Origin: Anaerolineales bacterium
GTDB taxonomy: Bacteria > Chloroflexota > Anaerolineae > Anaerolineales > Villigracilaceae
Reading direction: 5' to 3'
NCBI GenBank assembly: GCA_028689195.1
Contig: JAQTWR010000086.1
Coordinates: forward strand, 1 to 9,209
Length of the DNA stretch: 9,209 bases
The notes beneath the pieces are model-generated. The model was not told where the DNA came from. It searched no databases and saw nothing but the letters and a program-made list of their open reading frames with translations. The translations under genes were made by a program, and so were the position numbers. Below are positions 1-5,026 of the stretch, piece after piece. Position 1 is the first letter of the stretch; each line of letters starts with the position of its first letter.

Positions 1-117
1 CGCGGATTCGCCGTCGCCCGCTTCCTGTACGCGAAAACCGTCGCGCTCGAAATACATGCGCGCAAGTTGAATAATGGAAGGTTCGTCGTCAACGAGGAGG
101 ATGAGTTCGGAGGTCAT
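1..117 (-). CDS. Response regulator receiver domain, N-terminal fragment
   Basis: Reading the minus strand from ATG at 117-115 gives 39 codons that stay open to the window edge. The start MTSELILLVDDEPSI has the classic receiver beginning: a hydrophobic beta strand followed by the acidic DDE cluster that binds Mg2+ near the phosphorylated Asp. It continues into a helix and then FRVQEAGDGESA, which matches the second strand and the A-x-x-G-x-x-A region of CheY-like domains. The phosphoacceptor Asp and any output domain lie outside the window, so the type of regulator cannot be told. No clear Shine-Dalgarno precedes the ATG. It lies 51 bases downstream of ridA on the same strand, with a palindromic repeat between them, so co-transcription is possible but not shown. 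Confidence 0.8.
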   Translation of the reverse strand, partial: MTSELILLVDDEPSIIQLARMYFERDGFRVQEAGDGESA

Positions 118-127
118 AAATTGATTG

Positions 128-158
128 GACCCGACAGGTCTTGAAAACCTGTCAGGTC
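128..158. repeat. 31-base imperfect palindrome between ridA and the response regulator
   Basis: Arms 128-142 (GACCCGACAGGTCTT) and 144-158 (AAAACCTGTCAGGTC) are complementary with two mismatches and almost no loop. It sits just past the ridA stop codon, read on the minus strand. It has no T-run after the stem, so it is more likely a dispersed intergenic palindrome than a classical intrinsic terminator, although a stem here could still protect or end the ridA transcript. Confidence 0.6.
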
Positions 159-168
159 TAACGGTTTT

Positions 169-552
169 CTACCCAATCAGCGCGACGGCTTCGATTTCGA
201 CCAGCCCGCCTTTGGGAAGTCCCGCCACCGCAACGGTGCTGCGCGCGGGGGGATTCTCGCCGAAGAATTCAGCGTAGATGGCGTTCATCTTGGGGAAATC
301 GCTCATGTCTTTAAGGAAAACGGTGGTCTTAACCGCTTTTGAAATGTGCGATCCCGCGGCTTCTAACACGGCGCGTAAATTCGTCAGCGCCTGACGGGTT
401 TGCTCTTCCACGCCGCCTTCGACCAACTCGCCGGTAGCGGGGACCAACCCAATTTGACCGGCGGTATAGACCATGCTATCGGTAGCGATGGCTTGCGAAT
501 AAGGTCCAATGGCTTTCGGCGCTTTGTCAGTTTGAATAACCTTCTTTTTCAT
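169..552 (-). CDS. ridA: RidA family reactive enamine/imine deaminase
   Basis: This 127-residue protein has the usual length of the RidA/YjgF/YER057c family. Proteins of this family hydrolyse reactive 2-aminoacrylate and related enamines, made by PLP enzymes such as threonine dehydratase, to 2-keto acids plus ammonia. They act as cytosolic trimers. The family signature is visible throughout: AIGPYSQAI near residues 14-22, VYTAGQIGL at 28-36, the central helix with ALTNLRAVLEAAG, and the C-terminal ARSTVAVAGLPKGGLVEIEAVA. In that last motif the Arg of ARST and the Glu of VEIE are the conserved active-site residues. The ATG at 552-550 is preceded by AGAGG five to six bases upstream, which settles the start. 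A good sigma70-type promoter lies upstream. It is divergent from the sugar reductase gene and probably unrelated to the glycan cluster. Confidence 0.95.
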   Translation of the reverse strand: MKKKVIQTDKAPKAIGPYSQAIATDSMVYTAGQIGLVPATGELVEGGVEEQTRQALTNLRAVLEAAGSHISKAVKTTVFLKDMSDFPKMNAIYAEFFGENPPARSTVAVAGLPKGGLVEIEAVALIG

Positions 553-584
553 GCTTACCTCTTCTAAAAATGATTTGAGAGCAG

Positions 585-613
585 AGTATACAGCGTTTGG
601 GAAAATGGTTCAA
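585..613 (-). promoter_or_regulatory. Sigma70-type promoter of ridA
   Basis: On the minus strand, TTGAAC (613-608) and TATACT (590-585) are separated by exactly 17 bases. The -10 box differs from TATAAT at one position and the -35 at two. It lies 33 bases upstream of the ridA start codon, leaving room for a short leader with the AGAGG ribosome binding site. This is called from sequence alone. Confidence 0.6.
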
Positions 614-651
614 TGGTTTCCCCGTTTGCTTCACCCCGCGCCCTTTTCCAT

Positions 652-657
652 TATACT
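652..657 (+). promoter_or_regulatory. -10 box next to the sugar reductase start
   Basis: TATACT ends six bases before the ATG at 664. A -10 box normally places transcription start about seven bases downstream, which would put +1 at or next to the A of the ATG, giving a leaderless mRNA. No Shine-Dalgarno is seen before this ATG. The -35 is weak: TTCACC at 630-635 with a 16-base spacer, or TTGCTT at 626-631 with a 20-base spacer. The identical TATACT hexamer is used by the divergent ridA promoter. Confidence 0.4.
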
Positions 658-663
658 TACCGC

Positions 664-1584
664 ATGACTCGTATCCTCATCACAGGCGCAAGCGGATTGC
701 TCGGCATTAACCTCGCGCAAGAAATCATGCCCGTGCATGAAGTTATCGGCGTGGATCGCGGAAAGTTAATCAACGCGCCGTTCAAAGTTGTGAAAGCGGA
801 TTTATCCGACCCGCGCCATTTGGATTCCATCCTCGATTCTGAGCGTCCCGCGTGGCTGATCAACTGCGCGGCGCTTGCCGACCTTGAAGCGTGCGAGAAA
901 GACCCCGATACCGCGCGCCGCCTCAATATTGATTTGCCCGCGCAGCTCGCCAAATCCTGCAAGGCGCGCGAGATTCGCTTCGTTCACATCTCGACGGACG
1001 CGGTTTTTGACGGCGAAAAATTCGGCGCGTACAGCGAAGACGACGCGCCGAATCCGCTTGGGGCGTATGCTCAAACCAAGTTAAACGGGGAACTTTCGGC
1101 GTTGAGCGAAAATCCGCGCGCCATCGTGGCGAGAGTCAATTTTTATGGTTGGAGTCTGAACGGGCGGCGCAGTCTCGCGGAGTTCTTCGTCGGCAGTTTG
1201 GAAAATAAAAAAAACGTCAGCGGCTTTACCGATGTGATGTTTTGCCCGATGCTGGTCAACGACACCGCGCGGACGCTGATCAAAATGCTGGAGAAAAATC
1301 TCGCGGGCTTGTATCATCTCGTCGGCGCAGAGGCGATGAGCAAATATCAATTTGGCGTGGAGATTGCGCGTAAGTTCCAATTTGACGAAAACCTAATCGC
1401 GCCGAAATCCGTCCGCGCCTCAAACTTGACCGCGCGGCGCTCGCCGAATTTATGGCTTTCTACCCACAAGCTATCCACTGCGCTGGGCGAATCTCTCCCC
1501 ACATTCTCCACAGGCTTGAACGAGTTTTATACACAGCGGCAGAGCGGTTATCCACAGAAAATACGGAGTTATCAACAGGGATGA
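664..1584 (+). CDS. RmlD-like NAD(P)-dependent sugar reductase (extended SDR)
   Basis: A 306-residue short-chain dehydrogenase/reductase of the extended RmlD (dTDP-4-dehydrorhamnose reductase) type. It probably reduces a 4-keto nucleotide sugar for surface glycan synthesis. The N-terminus MTRILITGASGLLG carries the GxxGxxG dinucleotide-binding loop (residues 8-14). INCAALADLEACE (66-78) is the RmlD-type NCAA motif. HISTDAVFDG (108-117) contains the catalytic Ser/Thr region, and YAQTK (Y135, K139) is the catalytic YxxxK pair. Near the end, RRSPNLWLSTHKL corresponds to the R-P-x-N-x-x-L-x-T-x-K-L motif of the family. I start at ATG 664 because it begins directly with the Rossmann strand. A start at 613 would add 17 unconserved residues upstream of the -10 box. 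About 15 C-terminal residues beyond the family end (after position 291) are encoded by DNA that carries DnaA-box-like sites. The exact substrate cannot be read from the sequence. Confidence 0.85.
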   Translation: MTRILITGASGLLGINLAQEIMPVHEVIGVDRGKLINAPFKVVKADLSDPRHLDSILDSERPAWLINCAALADLEACEKDPDTARRLNIDLPAQLAKSCKAREIRFVHISTDAVFDGEKFGAYSEDDAPNPLGAYAQTKLNGELSALSENPRAIVARVNFYGWSLNGRRSLAEFFVGSLENKKNVSGFTDVMFCPMLVNDTARTLIKMLEKNLAGLYHLVGAEAMSKYQFGVEIARKFQFDENLIAPKSVRASNLTARRSPNLWLSTHKLSTALGESLPTFSTGLNEFYTQRQSGYPQKIRSYQQG

Positions 1585-1737
1585 GAGTTGGCAGGTTGAA
1601 AAGTTGGCAAGTTTGAAGGCTTTTTCCACAAGTTACAGGTTAGAAAGTTAAAAAGTTGGAACGTTTTCCATGACTTGTCCACATTCTTTTAGAACTTGCC
1701 AACACCATATAAACATGATTTTCACAAGTTATCCACT
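1504..1737 (+). other. Cluster of DnaA-box-like 9-mers (candidate origin or DnaA-binding locus)
   Basis: Seven 9-mers on the plus strand match TTATCCACA with at most one mismatch: TTCTCCACA at 1504, TTATACACA at 1527, TTATCCACA (perfect) at 1548, TTATCAACA at 1569, TTTTCCACA at 1622, TTGTCCACA at 1675 and TTATCCACT at 1729. Start-to-start distances are 23, 21, 21, 53, 53 and 54 bases, which is close to two or five helical turns. A weaker site, CTATCCACT, precedes them at 1471. With equal base frequencies, about 0.03 such matches are expected in this length on one strand. An AT-rich stretch follows at 1861-1936. The first four sites lie inside the 3' end of the sugar reductase gene. No dnaA or dnaN gene is in the window, so a role as origin is inference. 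Confidence 0.55.
1587..1662 (+). repeat. Octanucleotide GTT-repeats
   Basis: Four consecutive 8-base units beginning with GTT run from 1587 to 1618 (for example GTTGGCAG and GTTGAAAA). Three more run from 1639 to 1662 (GTTAGAAA, GTTAAAAA, GTTGGAAC). They are degenerate tandem units rather than exact copies. The TTTTCCACA DnaA-like site lies between the two blocks. The same kind of unit appears in inverted orientation at 1902-1925. Confidence 0.5.
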
Positions 1738-1787
1738 TACCTACACAGTAAAGAAAGTAATTGAAACTTCTCAAATCCCCGTCAAGT

Positions 1788-1857
1788 TGTCACCCTGAGC
1801 GTTAGCGAAGGGTCTTTGAGACTATCATAGAGATTCCTCGCTCCGCTCGGAATGACA
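1788..1857. repeat. Dispersed palindromic repeat, about 70 bases
   Basis: The left arm begins TGTCACCCTGAGCG (1788-1801). The right arm, read on the opposite strand, begins TGTCATTCCGAGCG (1857 backwards), and both arms continue with AGCGA and a GG-TCT block. The arms therefore form an imperfect inverted repeat about 30 bases long on each side. Arms of the types TGTCACCCTGAGCG and TGTCATTCCGAGCG are common intergenic repeats in Chloroflexota and some other bacteria. It lies between the DnaA-box-like cluster and the synthase gene. Confidence 0.6.
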
Positions 1858-1860
1858 TTG

Positions 1861-1936
1861 GCAAGAGGAAAAAAACAAAAAGACTTAATTTACGCTGTAT
1901 TAACTTTCTAACTTTTCAACATTCAATTTTTTTAAC
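1861..1936. other. AT-rich stretch with inverted octanucleotide repeats, upstream of the synthase
   Basis: Only about a quarter of the bases are G or C. It begins with a purine-rich block (runs of A around 1869-1880). From 1902 to 1925 it holds three 8-base units beginning AAC, the reverse complement of the GTT units at 1587-1662. TTAACTTTCTAAC at 1900-1912 is an exact 13-base inverted copy of 1639-1651. It could be a DNA-unwinding region beside the DnaA-box-like cluster, or simply an AT-rich leader. I could not find a convincing -35/-10 pair for the synthase here. Confidence 0.4.
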
Positions 1937-1947
1937 CCAGAGGAACC

Positions 1948-3018
1948 ATGGACATTAAATTCGGCAAACACACCATTGGATTAAATCATCCCACTTATTT
2001 CATCGCGGACATTGCCGCCAATCACGACGGCGATATGGAACGCGCCAAGCAACTGATCCGCCTCGCAAAAGAAGCGGGCGCAGACGCGGCGAAGTTCCAG
2101 AATTTCGACGCACCAAAAATCGTCTCGGATTATGGATTCAAATCCATGAACGGCGGGCAGGTCAGCCATCAGGCTTCGTGGAAGAAATCGGTCTTTGAAG
2201 TTTACAAAGGCGCGTCCATTCCGTTTGACTGGTCAATGACTTTGGTGGAAGAATGCAACGAAGTCGGCATTGATTATTTCTCGTCGCCGTATGATTTCGA
2301 GGCGATTGATTTTCTCGATCAATATGTTGAAGTCTACAAAGCAGGCTCCGGCGAAATTGATTGGATCGAAGCGCTGGAACGCATGGCAGGCAAAGGCAAG
2401 CCGTTTTTCATCGCCACGGGCGCATCGACCATTGGCGAGGTGCAAAAAGCGGTTCACGCGATTTTGAAAATCAACAAGCAATTGGTCTTGATGCAATGCA
2501 ATACCAATTACACCGCCAGCCCGAACAATTACGATCATCTGCATGTGAATGTGTTGAAGACCTACGCGACCATGTTCCCCGATGTGATTTTGGGCTTGTC
2601 GGATCATACGCACGCGCTCGCGCCCGTTTTGGGAGCGGTGACTCTCGGCGCGCGCGTGATCGAACGTCACTTTACAGACAGCAACGACCGCGAAGGTCCC
2701 GACCATAAATTTGCGATGAATCCCGAAAATTGGGCGAAGATGGTGGAAGAGACTCGTCTGCTGGAACGTTCGCTTGGCAGCGCGGATAAATTCATCGCGG
2801 AGAATGAACAGGAAACGCAAATCGTTCAGCGCAGATGTCTGCGCGCCGCGCGAGAAATTAAGGCAAGCGAAGTTTTCACCCGCGAAATGATTGACGTGCT
2901 GCGCCCCGCGACCATCGGCGCGATCAAGCCCGATCAAATAGAAAACGTCATCGGCACAAAAGCGCTGATTGACATGCCGCTTGGCAAAGAATTGCGCTGG
3001 GTGGATTTGGGTAAATAG
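1948..3018 (+). CDS. NeuB/SpsE-family nonulosonic acid synthase
   Basis: A 356-residue, full-length member of the sialic acid synthase family. These enzymes condense phosphoenolpyruvate with an N-acetylated C6 amino sugar (or its phosphate) to make a nine-carbon nonulosonic acid. The TIM-barrel domain spans roughly residues 12-285, with IADIAANHDGD (19-29), AAKFQNF (47-53), KAGSGEID (131-138), GLSDHT (216-221) and ERHFTDSNDREGPDH (239-253). H220 and H241 correspond to the two metal-binding histidines. A C-terminal SAF (antifreeze-like) domain follows at about 295-354, starting RRCLRAAREIKASEVFT. The family usually has Glu in IAEIGxNHxG, but here it is Asp21, suggesting a subfamily. ATG 1948 follows AGAGGA. 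It leads the glycan cluster, and an spsF-like gene lies at its far end. The exact sugar cannot be decided: Neu5Ac-, legionaminic- and pseudaminic-type products are all possible. Confidence 0.9.
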   Translation: MDIKFGKHTIGLNHPTYFIADIAANHDGDMERAKQLIRLAKEAGADAAKFQNFDAPKIVSDYGFKSMNGGQVSHQASWKKSVFEVYKGASIPFDWSMTLVEECNEVGIDYFSSPYDFEAIDFLDQYVEVYKAGSGEIDWIEALERMAGKGKPFFIATGASTIGEVQKAVHAILKINKQLVLMQCNTNYTASPNNYDHLHVNVLKTYATMFPDVILGLSDHTHALAPVLGAVTLGARVIERHFTDSNDREGPDHKFAMNPENWAKMVEETRLLERSLGSADKFIAENEQETQIVQRRCLRAAREIKASEVFTREMIDVLRPATIGAIKPDQIENVIGTKALIDMPLGKELRWVDLGK

Positions 3019-3057
3019 TAATTGGTAATTACTAATCTCCAATCTCTATTCTCTATT
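3019..3057 (+). repeat. Heptanucleotide array filling the synthase-glycosyltransferase gap
   Basis: The whole gap between the synthase stop (3016-3018) and the next ATG (3058) can be read as degenerate 7-base units: five full units (first TAATTGG at 3019, third TAATCTC at 3033, fifth TATTCTC at 3047) and a TATT remnant that runs into the start codon. There is no Shine-Dalgarno in it, so the downstream start may depend on translational coupling or on an unstructured AU-rich leader. Confidence 0.55.
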
Positions 3058-4149
3058 ATGCGAATCATTTTTTTCTCATTAGGCTACTCCACCCACGATC
3101 ACCGCTTCTTGAAATCCATTTCAGAAGGCGGGCATGAAGTGTTCTTTGTTCAACTGGAAGGCAACACGCGCCAAGTGGAAGATCGCGCCATCCCTGAAAA
3201 TGTGCATCAAGTGATTTGGAAAGGCGGACGCGAACCGTTCAAGTGGAGCAACCTTCTCAAACTGACTTTAGACTTTCGGCGCTTGACTCGCGAGATCAAA
3301 CCCGATCTCATCCACGCGGGACCGATTCAGACCTGCGCGTTCATTGCCGTGCTTTCTGGCTTTCGTCCCATCCTCACCATGTCGTGGGGATTTGATTTGA
3401 TGGACGACGTACACAAAAATAAATGGATGGAGCGAATTACGAAATACGTATTACGCAATTCGCAATTTTTCACCAGCGACGCGAACGTTACAAAAGATAT
3501 GGCTGTGAAATATGGAATGAATCCCGAAAAAACAGTCGTCTTTCCCTGGGGCGTTGATCTTGAACATTACAAACCTTCATCCCTCACCCTTCATCCTTCA
3601 TCCTTTACTTTGTTCTGCAACCGCTCATGGGAATCGCGTTACGGCATGGATGTGCTTGCGCGCGCCTTTGTCAAAGCGGCGCGGCAAAACGAAAACGTGA
3701 ATTTGATTTTGCTGGGCAGCGGTTCGCAGGGACATCGCATCCGCTCGATATTGGAAAGCGGCGGCGTATTGGATCGCGTTACTTTTGGCGGGCATGTTTC
3801 GCAAAACGACCTGCCGCGCTGGTATCATTTCGCCGACGTTTATATTTCCCCATCGCATGTAGACGGCTCGTCCGTTTCGTTGATGGAAGCGCTCGGCTGC
3901 GGGTTGCCCTGTCTCGTCTCGGATATTCCCGCAAATAAAGAATGGATATTTGAAAACGAAAATGGCTGGCTCTTCCGCGACGGCGACGCGGATCATCTCG
4001 CGGAGAAAATTCTCGCGACGCTGAATCAGCCGCGCGAGAATTTAATCGCGGTCGGCGCATCCGCGCGAAGAACGGCAGAATCCCGCGCCGATTGGAAGAA
4101 AAATTCGGAAAAATTGATGAGCATCTACAACGTCATTGCGAGCCGATAG
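3058..4149 (+). CDS. Glycosyltransferase, GT4-like (GT-B fold)
   Basis: A 363-residue retaining-type glycosyltransferase, probably cytosolic or membrane-associated, acting in surface polysaccharide assembly. The N-terminal acceptor domain opens MRIIFFSLGYSTHDHRF and includes IKPDLIHAGP (80-89). The C-terminal donor domain starts near 184 with LFCNRSWESRYGMDVL, then LILLGSGSQ (217-225), VTFGGHVSQNDLPRWY (241-256) and SPSHVDGSSVSLMEALGCGLP (264-284). E277 corresponds to the second Glu of the E-x7-E motif, and the first is replaced by Asp269. I start at ATG 3058 because it begins the first beta strand. A TTG at 3022 would add 12 residues encoded wholly by repeat DNA. Two heptanucleotide arrays are read in frame at about residues 126-137 and 173-185. 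The last residues (VIASR) and the stop come from a palindromic repeat. Donor and acceptor are unknown. The cluster suggests a nucleotide-activated amino sugar. Confidence 0.88.
   Translation: MRIIFFSLGYSTHDHRFLKSISEGGHEVFFVQLEGNTRQVEDRAIPENVHQVIWKGGREPFKWSNLLKLTLDFRRLTREIKPDLIHAGPIQTCAFIAVLSGFRPILTMSWGFDLMDDVHKNKWMERITKYVLRNSQFFTSDANVTKDMAVKYGMNPEKTVVFPWGVDLEHYKPSSLTLHPSSFTLFCNRSWESRYGMDVLARAFVKAARQNENVNLILLGSGSQGHRIRSILESGGVLDRVTFGGHVSQNDLPRWYHFADVYISPSHVDGSSVSLMEALGCGLPCLVSDIPANKEWIFENENGWLFRDGDADHLAEKILATLNQPRENLIAVGASARRTAESRADWKKNSEKLMSIYNVIASR
3435..3469 (+). repeat. Heptanucleotide array inside the glycosyltransferase (first)
   Basis: Five degenerate 7-base units of the type AATTACG run without gaps (AATTACG at 3435, TATTACG at 3449, CAATTCG at 3456). 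They are read as part of RITKYVLRNSQFF, which still fits the helix expected at this point in GT4 proteins. It could therefore be an old, adapted insertion or replacement, or chance. Confidence 0.4.
3576..3610 (+). repeat. Heptanucleotide array inside the glycosyltransferase (second)
   Basis: Five 7-base units run in tandem. Three are exactly TTCATCC (3576, 3590, 3597), one is CTCACCC (3583) and the last is a diverged TTTACTT. They encode a Ser/Leu/Pro-rich stretch of residues 173-185, exactly in the variable linker between the two Rossmann domains, where extra residues would be tolerated. Confidence 0.65.
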
Positions 4150-4208
4150 GCGAAGCAATCCCCAAACGAGAAGAAGATTGCTTCGTCGCTCCGCTCCTCG
4201 CAATGACG
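4131..4208. repeat. Palindromic dispersed repeat overlapping the glycosyltransferase 3' end
   Basis: Outer arms CGTCATTGCGAG (4131-4142) and CTCGCAATGACG (4197-4208) are perfectly complementary over 12 bases. Inner arms CGAAGCAATC (4151-4160) and GATTGCTTCG (4176-4185) are complementary over 10. This arrangement, CGTCATTGCGAG with an inner GAAGCAATC, is a widespread short palindromic repeat in several bacterial phyla. The left arm is translated as the last residues of the glycosyltransferase and the element contains its TAG stop. The following acetyltransferase gene starts 19 bases after the right arm. Confidence 0.75.
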
Positions 4209-4226
4209 GAATGCAAAAGGAAAATT

Positions 4227-4985
4227 ATGTTAACCAAACAAGACCTACTCAAAGGCTTCGGACAAATCAAAATTCAAAGCGATACCATCGTCGTTCACAC
4301 GTCTTACAAATCATTGGGCGGCGTCGAAGGCGGCGTGGATACCGTGATTGACGCACTGCAAGAATTGATGGGCAAAGATGGAACCGTGATGTTCCCCGCG
4401 TTCAACTTTCAATCATGGACAGAGACGCATTACTTCGACGTGATGGAAACGCCATCGAAAATGGGCATGATTACAGAAACCGCGCGGACTCGACCTACCG
4501 CCAAGCGGACTCCGCACCCGATTTATTCTTTCTCGGTTTTAGGTCCGCGCGCCGAAGAATTCTCCAAAGCGGATGACGTCGAGGCATACGGACCCAACTC
4601 CGCGTTTGCGTTGTTCCACAAATTGAATGCCACACTTATCAGCATTGGACTTGATTTCAACAACACCTTTTCCATGCACCATTATATTGAATACAATACA
4701 GGCTGTAATTATCGCCGCGTGAAGGAATTTGGCGGTATTTACATGGGATATGATCGCATTCCCCAAATTAAAAAATATTCGATGTTCGTTCGCAATAACG
4801 ACCGCGTAAAGACCTACATCGTGCCGGGCATGAACGATTTGCTTCACGCTGGTGTGATTAAAGAAATTCAAGTCGGCGCGGCGAAGGTTCACCACATGAC
4901 TGCGAATGAATTTTTTGATAATATGTCGCCCATCGTCCGCGAACATCCTGAGAAGTTGCATTATATAGAAGAGCCGAAGTATTAA
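4227..4985 (+). CDS. AAC(3)-family N-acetyltransferase, probably acting on an amino sugar
   Basis: A 252-residue protein of the aminoglycoside 3-N-acetyltransferase (Antibiotic_NAT, YokD-like) fold, which moves acetyl from acetyl-CoA to an amino group. Visible family motifs are VVHTSYKSLG (22-31), GTVMFPAF (52-59), SKMGMITETAR (77-87), RTPHPIYSFSVLG (94-106), YGPNSAF (121-127) and NTFSMHHYIEY (146-156). In the last, H152 and E155 form the HxxE active-site pair. Members found in glycan clusters are thought to acetylate sugar amines rather than antibiotics, and the neighbours support that here, so this should not be read as a resistance gene. I choose ATG 4227 because AAGGA lies five bases upstream. 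The longer frame from 4092 runs through the palindromic repeat and lacks family similarity. Association of such genes with DUF4910 peptidases in polysaccharide clusters is something I recall, not something shown here. Confidence 0.85.
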   Translation: MLTKQDLLKGFGQIKIQSDTIVVHTSYKSLGGVEGGVDTVIDALQELMGKDGTVMFPAFNFQSWTETHYFDVMETPSKMGMITETARTRPTAKRTPHPIYSFSVLGPRAEEFSKADDVEAYGPNSAFALFHKLNATLISIGLDFNNTFSMHHYIEYNTGCNYRRVKEFGGIYMGYDRIPQIKKYSMFVRNNDRVKTYIVPGMNDLLHAGVIKEIQVGAAKVHHMTANEFFDNMSPIVREHPEKLHYIEEPKY

Positions 4986-5003
4986 TAATGGTAAATCTGA
5001 TGA

Positions 5004-5026
5004 TATGATTGCCGCGAGGTAATTTA
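5004..5026 (+). promoter_or_regulatory. Possible -10 box and ribosome binding site of the methyltransferase gene
   Basis: TATGAT at 5004-5009 resembles a -10 box, and GAGGT at 5016-5020 is a Shine-Dalgarno sequence six bases before ATG 5027. No convincing -35 is seen. This 41-base gap is the junction between the glycan genes and the restriction-modification pair, so a promoter of its own would be expected for an acquired module. The Shine-Dalgarno placement favours ATG 5027 over the in-frame TTG at 5009. Confidence 0.4.

Noticed and set aside
613..663. 17-residue N-terminal extension of the sugar reductase
   Set aside because: It would start upstream of a good -10 box and precede the Rossmann strand with unconserved residues. 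ATG 664 fits the family start.
2233..3042. 269-codon open frame antisense to the synthase gene
   Set aside because: The plus-strand frame has full NeuB-family motifs. The antisense frame has no recognisable domain and is explained by the codon bias of the sense gene.
3019..3057. CRISPR-like repeats
   Set aside because: Units are only 7 bases, contiguous and degenerate, with no spacers. No cas genes are near.
4092..4226. 45-residue N-terminal extension of the acetyltransferase
   Set aside because: It overlaps the end of the glycosyltransferase and runs through a palindromic repeat. The ATG at 4227 has a good Shine-Dalgarno and begins the family-like sequence.
4227..4985. Aminoglycoside resistance gene
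   Set aside because: The fold is that of AAC(3), but the gene sits within a surface-sugar cluster, where such proteins are expected to acetylate sugar amines. Nothing supports an antibiotic substrate.
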